Positions 46,341 through 56,016 of a stretch of DNA of 64,000 nt are shown here, one piece after another. The position numbers and the translations under genes were made by a program. The notes under the pieces were generated by a model. That model was not told where the DNA came from, ran no database searches, and was given only the letters and a program-made list of their open reading frames with translations. How positions within the stretch are numbered: the stretch's first letter is position 1; each line of letters begins with the position of its first letter. The stretch comes from an uncultured Clostridia bacterium (GTDB lineage Bacteria > Bacillota > Clostridia > Lachnospirales > Lachnospiraceae), in NCBI GenBank assembly GCA_947643415.1, contig CANRWA010000012.1:1-64000 (forward strand), read 5' to 3'.

Positions 46341-46603
46341 CCGTGCGCCCCACGTCGAATCATATTCTGAAGACGTTACCGGAACAGCCAGCTCAGTCCA
46401 GGCACCCTCACGTCACACAGAAAGCATTGCTTAGTGCTGCTTCATTCCTGACCTGACACGGTTCACAAGTTCCTGTTGCGCAAGACCCAGACGTCAACGC
46501 CGCTTATCCCGGGCGGCTCTCCGTTATAAGACCCTCGGTGGGACAACACCCCTGCTTTAGCGGATTGCAGGTACAGGGCACCGCTATCTCCCCGGCTGCA
46601 CGG
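46341..46603 (-). ncRNA. ffs: Signal recognition particle RNA, long (Alu-domain) type
   Basis: A 263-nt RNA on the minus strand with closing arms CCGTGC... / ...GCACGG. The conserved SRP tetraloop domain reads GTGAACCGTGTCAGG...AGCAGCACTAAGC, with the Ffh-binding bulges. The 5' half provides an Alu-like domain, as in Bacillus scRNA. It works with Ffh and FtsY in membrane targeting. Confidence 0.95.
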
Positions 46604-46628
46604 AAATATTAACAATCACATATTGATG

Positions 46629-46657
46629 ATTATATCTTTTTTTCGGGTTCCTGTCAA
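46629..46657 (-). promoter_or_regulatory. Consensus promoter of the SRP RNA
   Basis: TTGACA and TATAAT are separated by exactly 17 bp on the minus strand. This perfect consensus fits a highly expressed stable RNA. Confidence 0.9.
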
Positions 46658-46708
46658 TATGATAAAAATTTGAGTTTTCCCCCCTCTTCACTGCATCAGT
46701 ATGAAAAG

Positions 46709-48139
46709 TTATTCCTGAACAGTTCCCAAATCAATGACCGTACCGTCAATCGCATTTACTACACATATTCCCTCTGCCTGCCACACAGGTACATAGCTGT
46801 AATACCCTTCCCGCGATGGATCTTTCAGACGGAAATACCCCAGCTTCATCCTGCTTACTTTTACATCACGCACCTCTTGTTTCGCTTTCTCCCTCTCTTT
46901 TTTATCATCAGGGACATAATAAAGTGCATCCACACATTTTCCCATCGACTCCCGGACCGCGTTTTTTATATCATCGAATGGAAGAAGCTGCACATTGGAT
47001 GTCACAGAGGTGGTTATAATGGGATATGTCCACTCTGCACTGACTACGCCGGCATCTGTCACATCAAGCTCAATCTGTGTATATCCCGGATATTCATTAT
47101 CTGAATCTTTACTCCAGCTATATTCATTTATGGCACCAGGAGTCCGGAATGTCATGCCATCTACCCCTGTCACATAAATAAACCGGTACCCCATCTGCAC
47201 TACTTTTTTTGTTTCCTGTTCAGAACGCCCGGAAGATGTCCCCTCCCAGAGAAGAAGGTCACTGCTGCTGCACAGGGTATCGGAAAATCCTGCTTTTTTC
47301 AGAAAATCCTCTGCCGCCTTCTGTGCCTTATCCAGATCCTCTCCTTCCTCCGGCTTGCGGGAACTGGTACTTTTTTCCACCGTATCCATCTCTTTTAATT
47401 CCTCCGGCCAGACATCCTTCTCTCTTCTGGGGGCAAACAAGATCTTTCTTCCCTCCCCTTCTCCATTTACCACTTCTTCCTCTTCAAAGTCCAGAAGATA
47501 CTCTACCCCATTCTGTTCCCCGGTATAATGATCCGACTGATATTCTCCTGCAGGCTCACGGGCGAAGTCCTCCCCCGCACTTCCACTTTCCAGAAGTTCT
47601 GTCAGCCTTTTTACTTCTTTTCTTTCTATTTCAACATCCTCTGCTATCTTCCCCGGATCTGAAAAGGCATCTGGATTCCGCTCGGATTCTCTCTTCTCCC
47701 TCTCAGCACCCTCCAGTGAGATTTTTGCCTCTTCCAGCCTCCTTTCCAACATGTCCTTCGGCAGATTCCTCTCATCATAGGAAGATACACTGCTGCCAAA
47801 TATTCCCTGGGCAACCATCTGTATATTTTCCTTATCAAAAGTAAATTCCTTTACCTCTGCCACAGACATCCTCTCAACGGCAGGAACGATCACCAACGCA
47901 TCCACTCGGACAGCGATCTTCGCATAATAAGAGCTTTCAGCCTCCCAGGTTTCCGTCCAGACCGTTCCTCCAATATCATCATACTGTGTGAGCTTCTGGC
48001 CCTCTTCCTTCCGCTGGCCGCCAGTATCTGCATCCCCGCCTTTCTTCTGTCTACATCCTACCGAAAACATCAGCAGGACTGCCATAAAAAGAACCAGGTA
48101 TCTTTTGTTTTTCCTTTGTCTGCCATCATATGCCACCAT
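46709..48139 (-). CDS. Lipoprotein of unknown function (DUF6034-like)
   Basis: A 476-residue lipoprotein. The signal sequence ends in LLMFSVGC, a good lipobox with Cys near residue 29. The mature part is acidic and soluble, with a helical stretch around residues 125-185 and beta-rich C-terminal parts. It follows the ABC exporter operon on the same strand by about 70 bp and could act with it, though this is only positional. The start ATG follows GGGTGGAATAAT. Confidence 0.65.
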   Translation of the reverse strand: MVAYDGRQRKNKRYLVLFMAVLLMFSVGCRQKKGGDADTGGQRKEEGQKLTQYDDIGGTVWTETWEAESSYYAKIAVRVDALVIVPAVERMSVAEVKEFTFDKENIQMVAQGIFGSSVSSYDERNLPKDMLERRLEEAKISLEGAEREKRESERNPDAFSDPGKIAEDVEIERKEVKRLTELLESGSAGEDFAREPAGEYQSDHYTGEQNGVEYLLDFEEEEVVNGEGEGRKILFAPRREKDVWPEELKEMDTVEKSTSSRKPEEGEDLDKAQKAAEDFLKKAGFSDTLCSSSDLLLWEGTSSGRSEQETKKVVQMGYRFIYVTGVDGMTFRTPGAINEYSWSKDSDNEYPGYTQIELDVTDAGVVSAEWTYPIITTSVTSNVQLLPFDDIKNAVRESMGKCVDALYYVPDDKKEREKAKQEVRDVKVSRMKLGYFRLKDPSREGYYSYVPVWQAEGICVVNAIDGTVIDLGTVQE

Positions 48140-48212
48140 ATTATTCCACCCTCTTTTTCTATTTATATAATGCTATTGTAAAAGGAAGATGTAAATAAAA
48201 TGTAAGCAAATT

Positions 48213-50909
48213 CTAATAGTTTTCTTCTTTCAGTGTCTCCACCACATTATCTTTCCGTATCTTAGACATAGAATACAGCATAGTGGCAAACACTACCAGG
48301 AACACACTGCCCACAGCAATGGCAACACTGTACCATGGAATATAAAACTCCATGGCAATCTCAGAATTCATCGCCTTCCATATAAGCGCTGTGACCCCTA
48401 TCGCCACCGGAAGTCCATACATTAATCCCTTCGCCCCATATAGCAGGCACTCAAAATCTGACATTTTGCGAAAGCTTTTCTGAGTCATGCCTACGGACCG
48501 CAGCATGGCAAATTCCCTCCGTCTCAGAAGTACATTGGTAGATATGGTATTAAATACATTTGCCACAGCGATCAGGGAGATCAAAACGATAAATCCAAAA
48601 GAGAAAATATTGAGTATCAGCATCAGGGCACGGCTCATCCGGATCTCTTCTGCGATATTATACAGATATCCTTCACTGTTGTTTGCATCATCCAGGATAT
48701 CCTGCATCTCCTCGGCGCTCTTACTTGGATTATCAGAACAGAACGCCATTGCATAGTCCACGGCAACCTCTTTCCGCACCTTCGCTGGACAGATCTTCTC
48801 CAGGGCGCCTGCCGGATACATGACTAACACGCCTGACTGGCTCTCCTGATCCAGTCCTGATGGGATCTCTTCCCGGATCTCCCCAATGGTAATCTTCGTC
48901 CTGCCAATTATCTCTGGCTTTACTTCCTCATCTTCAGTGATAATCTCATCCTCATCCAATTCCTCGGATGGCCATTTCTCAAACCAAAGTTCAACTGTCC
49001 CCGGATTAGTCTCGAATGTATGAACATTTTCATACCGTTGCCCATCAGGATTGTATTGAGTATTTTTATCATAAACGATAGCCACTGGATTCTCTGTATT
49101 CATATACCGTTCCACATCCAGATGATTCGTCTCCAGATATTTCCTGTATACTTCGTCCTGCACAAAGCAGACAATCACATTCTGCATATCCACAGCCTTT
49201 TTCAATTCTGCTTTATCCTCTGGTTTGGCATCCCCGGTACTATTGCGGTATGAAGCATCGGACAAATATTCCCCTGCACAGGAAAGTACACTATCATTCC
49301 ATAAATTATAGTTATAGTATGATTCTGTTACACCGCTGGCCTGCGCAAGCTTCTGGTATAATTTCTCACTCTTCTTATCATTTTTTTCCGTTCCGGATAA
49401 GGTAGTGCTGTAGTGCAGGTCATAGGAATAATTATTGATAATATCATTCAGCCCGCTGGAAAGGTAATCACTAAAGCTGCTTGCTGATATAAACAGCACA
49501 ACACTGATAAACAAGGAAAATACCGTAGCCCTGTATTTTCTTTTGTTCCGTTTATAATTCTTAGAAGCAAGCACCCCTTCCAGCCCAAACAATTTCACAG
49601 TAAGGCGGGATGTTTTCAATTTCCTTGGCTTTATAACAATATCTGTCGTCTGACGGATCGCATCAATGGCATTGATCTTCAATGCCTTCCGCACCGGAAG
49701 ATATGCTGAGATCAGCACTGTGACAAAACCTACCACTGCTGCCAGGAGCACAGACCACAAAGCAGCCGAAACATGAATGCTCAGATCTCCTGTATTAAGA
49801 AATACGGCAAAGGTATCCCTCAGACAGTAAAATGTCACTGCCATGCCGCCGATCCCTGCCAACACCCCCAATGGAACCCCGATCAGGCTCACCACCACTG
49901 CCTCAAAAAGGACACTCTTCTTTAGCTGTTTTCTGGTAGCGCCAATAGAGGACAGCAGGCCATATTGTTTCTTCCTCTCATTTACCGAGATGGCAAAGGA
50001 GTTGTAGATCAGCGATATGGAGCCAAACATAATGATCCCAATGAGGACCGCCATAAGTCCTGCCAGCATTCCCGCCACGCTTTCACCGAGATTACTTCCC
50101 ATCATTCTTAGATAGAAGCGGTTTATATTGATGGTATAATCTTGTCCGTATTTTTTCTGCAGCCCTTCCATAAAACCATTTGCCTTATCCGGATCTTTCA
50201 TGGTCATATACACCATCTGCCTGCCCCGAACCACAGCATTGTCATCCAGCCGGGTCAGTGCCGGATATCCCGGCAGCCCCTGAAAATAACCCCAGTAACC
50301 AAACTGGGCACTTTCATAAAAGCCTACGATCTCATACTGGTCTTTCGCATCTGGCACAAAAGTCTCTGAATTTTCTGCCATATTAAAAGAGTAGTCTTCC
50401 CACATCAGTTCCCCATCACTATTATCTTTGCGGGTCCCAATCTCCAGGTCAGCCTTCTGCCCCACTTTATAGTCAATCCCTGACTTCTCCGCCATATCTG
50501 ATGGAAGGATCAGTTCATGAGAATTCTCTGGCAGACGTCCCTCTGTTATATGCACAGAAAGAAATTCCGGGAATTTTTCTGAGAAACCTCCGATATACAG
50601 ATATGGTGTGCGCTCTTTCTTTACTGTCTCCAATCTAGCATATCCGATATCAGCATATGTGGCACTCTCCTCCACCTCTTCTTTTGCCAGTACATCCTTA
50701 ATTTCGTCCTTCTTATTTTCTACAAAATCAACATGCCAACAACCATCACTCTGAACTGTCGCCTCCAGCATAAAATTCTGGATACTGCTGACTGTGGTTG
50801 TCACCGCCGTAATCATCGCCACGGACAAAATAATGCCTATAATGGTAACAAGCGTACGTGTCCGGTTCTGCCACAATGACTTTAGCGTATACCGCCTAAA
50901 GATATTCAT
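48213..50909 (-). CDS. FtsX-type ABC transporter permease
   Basis: An 898-residue permease with two FtsX domains. One membrane helix lies near residue 20-40. A large extracytoplasmic region follows, then three helices (about 285-420) with the family string YGLLSSIGATRKQLKKSVLFEA. A second extracytoplasmic region precedes the last three helices, with REFAMLRSVGMTQKSFRKM. This layout fits the BceB/lantibiotic- or peptide-resistance type exporters. The start overlaps the ATPase stop (ATGA). It is closely similar to the partial permease at 61673-63991. Confidence 0.9.
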   Translation of the reverse strand: MNIFRRYTLKSLWQNRTRTLVTIIGIILSVAMITAVTTTVSSIQNFMLEATVQSDGCWHVDFVENKKDEIKDVLAKEEVEESATYADIGYARLETVKKERTPYLYIGGFSEKFPEFLSVHITEGRLPENSHELILPSDMAEKSGIDYKVGQKADLEIGTRKDNSDGELMWEDYSFNMAENSETFVPDAKDQYEIVGFYESAQFGYWGYFQGLPGYPALTRLDDNAVVRGRQMVYMTMKDPDKANGFMEGLQKKYGQDYTININRFYLRMMGSNLGESVAGMLAGLMAVLIGIIMFGSISLIYNSFAISVNERKKQYGLLSSIGATRKQLKKSVLFEAVVVSLIGVPLGVLAGIGGMAVTFYCLRDTFAVFLNTGDLSIHVSAALWSVLLAAVVGFVTVLISAYLPVRKALKINAIDAIRQTTDIVIKPRKLKTSRLTVKLFGLEGVLASKNYKRNKRKYRATVFSLFISVVLFISASSFSDYLSSGLNDIINNYSYDLHYSTTLSGTEKNDKKSEKLYQKLAQASGVTESYYNYNLWNDSVLSCAGEYLSDASYRNSTGDAKPEDKAELKKAVDMQNVIVCFVQDEVYRKYLETNHLDVERYMNTENPVAIVYDKNTQYNPDGQRYENVHTFETNPGTVELWFEKWPSEELDEDEIITEDEEVKPEIIGRTKITIGEIREEIPSGLDQESQSGVLVMYPAGALEKICPAKVRKEVAVDYAMAFCSDNPSKSAEEMQDILDDANNSEGYLYNIAEEIRMSRALMLILNIFSFGFIVLISLIAVANVFNTISTNVLLRRREFAMLRSVGMTQKSFRKMSDFECLLYGAKGLMYGLPVAIGVTALIWKAMNSEIAMEFYIPWYSVAIAVGSVFLVVFATMLYSMSKIRKDNVVETLKEENY

Positions 50910-51589
50910 GACCGGATCACCTCGTCCCTCACGATCTTTCCATCTTCAATAGCAATGATCCTGTCAGCCTGCAGGGCGATCTGTTCATCATGTGTAATGA
51001 CAATCAGTGTCTGGTTATATTTCTTATTGGAAGTCTTCAAAAGTTCCACAATCTCCTGGCTGTTCTTCGAATCCAGGTTTCCGGTCGGCTCATCTGCCAG
51101 CACCACCGCCGGAGAAGTCATAAGGGCGCGCCCGATGGATACCCTCTGCTGCTGTCCCCCGGACAACTGGTTTGGAAGATTCTTCTCCCTTCCCCGAAGT
51201 CCCAGGATATCCAGCAATTCCCCCAGATATTCCTCATCCACTTTCCTTCCATCCATCTGAATCGGCAATGTCATATTCTCAGTCACGTTGAGGATTGGAA
51301 TAAGGTTGTAGAACTGATAGATCAGCCCCACCTGCCTCCGTCGAAAGATCGCTAACTGTTCCTCATTCTGCTGATACACATCCTGCCCATTCATAAAAAC
51401 TTTTCCGCCTGACGGACGGTCTACTCCCCCCAGAATGTGCAGCAGCGTTGATTTTCCCGAACCACTTGGTCCAATGATCGCCACAAATTCTCCCTTCTTC
51501 ACAGAAAAGGACACATCATTCAGTGCCATTACCTGATTTTCATCTGATCCGTAAATCTTTGAAAGATGTTCTACCTTTAAAATCTCCAT
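50906..51589 (-). CDS. ABC transporter ATP-binding protein (MacB/LolD class)
   Basis: A 227-residue ATPase. Walker A is GPSGSGKST, the signature LSGGQQQRVSIGRAL, Walker B VVLADEPTGNLD, and the switch His is in VITHDEQIA. It energises the FtsX permease with which it overlaps by 4 bp. The ribosome site is AAGAGGGAAACA. No two-component genes adjoin, although such transporters are often regulated that way. Confidence 0.95.
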   Translation of the reverse strand: MEILKVEHLSKIYGSDENQVMALNDVSFSVKKGEFVAIIGPSGSGKSTLLHILGGVDRPSGGKVFMNGQDVYQQNEEQLAIFRRRQVGLIYQFYNLIPILNVTENMTLPIQMDGRKVDEEYLGELLDILGLRGREKNLPNQLSGGQQQRVSIGRALMTSPAVVLADEPTGNLDSKNSQEIVELLKTSNKKYNQTLIVITHDEQIALQADRIIAIEDGKIVRDEVIRS

Positions 51590-51625
51590 TGTTTCCCTCT
51601 TTTCTACGCCATCGCGTGTTTCTTG

Positions 51626-51913
51626 CTATTCAATCTTGCTTTCGGGCTTTATCTTATCATATCCAAGTGACAGGTGCATGACTCTAATGTGACAGAATTG
51701 TAAGGTTGGGGGAGATTTCATATAGATTTTTTTAAATGGTTTTGTATTTTTGGGGTGATCCTGTGTAAAAGCGGTGTGCCGAAGTATGTGAGTAGAAATG
51801 TTCGGCAACAGTTCCGGTTCGGTGTCTATCTTAATGGCGTTCGCAATCTTTCTTGCATTGCACTCATACACAATATGATGAATCAATAGGTTCAGTCCCC
51901 CAGCATTGAGCAA
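51626..51913 (-). pseudogene. C-terminal remnant of a tyrosine integrase
   Basis: A 95-codon stretch. Residues about 1-50 match the C-terminal catalytic part of Tn916/Tn1549-like integrases: a LNAGGLNLLIHHIVYECN helix, then LLPNISTHILRHTAFT, which holds the HxxR box. After that the frame leaves the family and the catalytic Tyr is absent. It marks the edge of a decayed mobile element. A short sequence shared with the repeats at 57.5 and 58.8 kb lies inside it (51690-51735). Confidence 0.7.
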
Positions 51914-51935
51914 CTGTCCGTATAGTCCTAAAGCA

Positions 51936-52370
51936 TTAAGCAGATATCAAACGTATTAAAGCCTGCATCTGCTCATAGGCATCCCTTTTTGTCATTTCAA
52001 TTTCATCCTCATCCGTTAATCCCAAGAAATCCGCTATATCTTTAGGTCCTGCATGATCAGGAGATGCAAACTTGCCTGCAATCTTTTCTTTCATCTCCTG
52101 CACAAGTTTATTATTAGCATTTGATTGAAATTCCTTTGCTAATTCTTTTACGCCACCCTTGTAATGCTTGATCAAAAAATAGATATCATAGGAATCCTTT
52201 GCCTTTCCACGTCCCATTGCTGCTGTTTTCATAATCAAATAAGGAACCACCGCAATTACACTAACATTTGCAACATCAATTGCCCCATCTGGTCTTTTAG
52301 CCTCCAAAGAGATTTTCTGTGAAGGATAATCAAATGCAAAATTGCCACCAGTAGCTTTTAATGCCTTCAT
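51936..52370 (-). pseudogene. C-terminal remnant of an AbiEii-like nucleotidyltransferase
   Basis: A 144-residue reading that resembles the second half of AbiEii/AbiGii toxins (type IV toxin-antitoxin): AVVPYLIMKTAAMGRGKAKDSYDIYFLIKHYKGG, then a helical tail. The nucleotidyltransferase GSxxD motif region is missing, so the toxin should be inactive. The ATG at 52370 has no good ribosome site. The frame is continuous with the last codons of the upstream helicase gene, separated only by its stop codon. Confidence 0.6.
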
Positions 52371-52409
52371 TCCCTGTACGTGTTGACTCCGTTTCTTCTC
52401 CAGTGTCCA

Positions 52410-55276
52410 TTATTTATTCTGACAATAAAAACGGAAATCACAGTTCTTACAGGTCTGTGGATTATCAGAACAATGGTTAAACTCTTTCCGTAATATTTTA
52501 TGTACCGTGTCATCAAAAGCGGCTACTGTTCCTTCTATCGCACTCTTTGTATAGGGGAAAGAAATCATCGGATTCCCATTCTCCTCCCCCGTATAATAAA
52601 GATGCATTTTGCTGACTTTCTGTCCGGTACGCTGCTCAATCAGATATGCATAAATCTGAAGCTGTCTCCGATAATGCTCTAAACGCTGTCTCATTCGCTC
52701 CATATCCGGTTTTCGTTCAGACTTAAAATCAACAATTTCAACGGTACCGTCCATACCCTTTACCAAATCTATTTTACCTTCAATAATATAATCTGTCTGC
52801 ACCAGACTTACATCAACCTCTGCCTGCTTTATCGTATCCCATTTGCCAGACTGCCTTTTTGCATATCGCAACACCTGATTCAACGCTGCCATTCGTTGCG
52901 GCTCTGCGAGGTAGGTATGCTCTGACTTAATTAGCGAAGTATAGTTATTTTCAAACCACTGTGTAATATTGTCGGTTGTAATCAAGTATTCCTCACTGCG
53001 AATCGCTGCACGATGGATATCCTCTATGGTTTCATGTACAAGAGTACCAAATACCATAGCATTTTCCCTGACAGGCATAAATTCTAATTCTTTGTAGAAC
53101 TTATACTGTAACGCACAGGTTTCATAAACCGTTATATGCGACGTAAAGGAGAATGTATCCTTTAGGTTCACTCTCTTAACAGTTTTGAAATCAAATTCCC
53201 TTAAATCAAAGACAGGACTCTCTATACTTTGCAGTTCCTCATATACTTCCGAAAAATATTTACTTGGCGTTCTCTTATTTTCATCACAAGTCAAAACCAA
53301 TAAATCCTGCGCCCTCGAAAACGCCGTATAATAAAGTCTCCAAAAATCAAAGAATTTAGTGTTCTCATATGGTTCAAAGGCAGGACGATGAAAATATTTA
53401 TCTTCGACCTCATTCATCAATTCCTTATAAGACTTCCTTGGAACATTGCCAAGCGAATCCACAAATACAATCGGGAACTCCATTCCCTTGGATTGATGAA
53501 TCGTGAGGAAAGACACACAACCGCTTGGAGCATATTCTGCATCATCCTCATATTCAGAGATGCCACCATCATACAGCAACCGCAAATACAGATTGAATAA
53601 TCGTTCTGTATTTATATGGATATATGTACCGTTAAATACATCAACCCTGTGGAGATATTCAAACTTACCAATAATCTGTGTCAACAACGCAAGATTCCTA
53701 GTGGGTCTGATATCTACCACTCCAGCACTCATATCTGCGTCAAGCATCGTGCGAAACGGCTGAAACATAAAAAGCTGATAGAGCAGTCCCGAATACACAT
53801 AGTCTGTAGTTCCAGTGAGTCCAGCGTGGTCTTTACCATGTCTTTTAATAAATTTCAGCAAATCCTTATTTTCTGGTTTCGTAACAAACTGATTCGCTAA
53901 AACAATACAATCACGATAATAAAAATAATGCTCATTTTGTAAAAAAATATATTCCCCATTTTCCAAACCCTTTACATATACCGGAAACATCAGCATAAGG
54001 CATCCTAATGTCAGCATAATCTCATCCCGTTTGAAAAACATATCCGAACGAGGTGAATATACATTGATTCCGTTGTTTTCCAAAAAATTTGCCAGAGAAG
54101 TAACACGAGAATGTTTAACAGAACTGAATAAAAAAGCTAATTGATTATAATCTGTTATTTTTCCAGACTCTTTTAATTGATTAATAAATTCAAGGATCCG
54201 TTCATGCCATTCATCCATATCTTCCGAACTTGATAATTTTACCACTGATGGACTATTTCGTGTAGTTTTTACATGAGAATCTATGCGTTTCGCATAGCGA
54301 TACCTTCCCCACTCAAATTTAAACTTTGAGCCTTCTGTTGTTGACATCCACTTATTGTAAAAATCAACGATATCACTATTTGAACGATAATTCACTGTCA
54401 ATGAGATAATTTTACATTCCCCTTTTGAAAACTTCTGTGGAAATTCAAGGATATTTCGTATCGTCGCACCCCGAAATCGATAGAGTCCCTGGTCATCATC
54501 ACCCACTACACATATATTTTCATGCTTCCCACCAAGTAGAAAGACTATCTGCTCCTGTATATAATTGGTGTCCTGATATTCATCTATCATCAGATATTGA
54601 ATTTTATCTCTCAATTCCTGCAATATTTCTGGGCATTCCACTAGTAATCTGTAACACTCTGTCTGAATAGCTGCAAAGTCAAGAAGATTCCCATCTTGCA
54701 AAAGATCCTGATAAGCCTGCAACATACACCCCAAAGCACTGATTTCGGGATCGCTGTCAGCGATAAGTTGCTCTGCATTAACCAATTCTTCTGAAAGATG
54801 ATTCACATAAGTGCATATTTCCTCTGAACATCTCCATGCGCCCCTATTAGGAAAAATCAATTCAAAACCATCAATTTCTCTGAATTTTTTAATATTCCGA
54901 AATACCAGATATTTCTGGTCGAAAGTTTCAAGTAGCCGATAGTTTTTTTCAGACATGTATACTCTAAATGTTCCTTAATAATTCTCAAGCACAGTGAATG
55001 AAAAGTTCCCACATACATCTCATTCACATTTACAGAGATCTTCCTTGATGCTAATTCATTTGTAATACGAGTGACGATTTCTTTAGCAGCCTTATCCGTA
55101 AAGGTTGCCATCATAATTTGTTCCGGTAAAACTCCACATTCCTGTATAATATAAATAGCACGTTGCACAAGAGTGAAAGTTTTTCCCGTTCCTGGTCCTG
55201 CCGTGATAAGTACAGGACCATTTGTAGTCGATATCGCCTCTCTTTGTGCCTCATTCGCATCCTTAAAATCAAACAT
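52410..55276 (-). pseudogene. UvrD-like helicase fused to a PD-(D/E)XK Fe-S nuclease, one frameshift
   Basis: A gene for about 955 residues in two frames. The 5' part (from 55276) has Walker A in ITAGPGTGKTFT and ATFTDKAAKEI. The 3' part has IDEYQDTN, VVGDDDQGLYRFRGAT, FLTIHQSKGMEFP and YTAFSRAQDLLVL. It ends in a nuclease domain with GKIDLVKG...VEIVDFKSE and Fe-S cysteines in ETCALQYKF and TCKNCDFRFYC. The frames join in a run of seven A (minus strand) at about 54943-54949; eight A would restore one reading (..LKKNYRLLETFDQ). AddB/Cas4-like helicase-nucleases are known in repair and phage defence. It may be a pseudogene, a slippage product or a sequencing error. Confidence 0.8.
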
Positions 55277-55568
55277 AAATCTTTACCTCTATTTTTTCCT
55301 TTGAACTGCAACTAAGAAACAATTTCTTAAATTACTCAAAATAAATCAAAGCATGATGTAGTTCTCTCGCCCAGTAACTGTTATCATCTGCAATCCAGCG
55401 TTAAGTTCTTCATTCTACATATCTTGATTTCATGTTTGGGATTCAAGACATATAGTTTATTGTAACATAAAAATGTTTCAAATAAAACATCTAACCCTAG
55501 TCAATTCTTCTTTTTATCTGTTCCTCCTCTCTTTCCATCCAGCTTAAGATAATTTTCGCGCCAGATAC

Positions 55569-55613
55569 GCATTTTGTATCACAAAATGCTACTGGTTAGG
55601 GGAACACCCCTAA
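55569..55613. other. Paired dyads resembling a mobilisation origin (oriT-like)
   Basis: GCATTTTGT-ATC-ACAAAATGC (55569-55589) is followed 6 bp later by TTAGGGG-AACA-CCCCTAA (55596-55613). Back-to-back dyads of this sort occur at transfer origins of mobilisable elements in Firmicutes. No relaxase gene remains. The rest of the gap 55277-55958 is AT-rich with no gene recognised. Confidence 0.4.
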
Positions 55614-55958
55614 AATCCCGAAATATTTGTTTATAAGTATAGAAACAAAAAAACTTTCAGAGGATTTTATTCCAAAAAAATAGTTAGTATCACACAAGTG
55701 GTGCTTTCAATGCATCTCTATTCTGATTCGAAAAAGAATCCTCTAGCTCTACAAAATTTGTTCATGCCTGAAGGCATGTCTTTATAAACGAACTAATCTC
55801 TTCCAAATAAATATATTTACGCTATTGACAGTTTATAAGATAGTTACTAATCTTCCTTGCAGGTTGTTCAGAAAATTTCAGATCATATATTTTTAATAGG
55901 CAATTTAATTATCTTATGTTATAATATTAAAAATTCATAAACGAAAAGGAGTGACATA

Positions 55959-56009
55959 ATGCAACATAGATATGTTTCAGACAAAGAATATTTTTGCTTA
56001 AACAAATGA
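55959..56009 (+). CDS. 16-residue ORF upstream of a radical-SAM gene (candidate precursor or leader peptide)
   Basis: ATG follows a strong AAAAGGAGTGACATA ribosome site and a TATAAT box about 35 bp upstream. The product is MQHRYVSDKEYFCLNK. The stop TGA lies 7 nt before the TTG that opens the B12/radical-SAM reading, which has no ribosome site of its own, so translation of the enzyme probably depended on this ORF. It may be a RiPP-type substrate, a leader peptide, or the original start of the enzyme gene displaced by a frameshift. Confidence 0.4.
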   Translation: MQHRYVSDKEYFCLNK

Positions 56010-56016
56010 TTTATAC

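Noticed and set aside
55277..55958. Possible CRISPR or tandem repeat array in the AT-rich gap
   Set aside because: No regularly spaced repeat is present; only the two dyads stand out.
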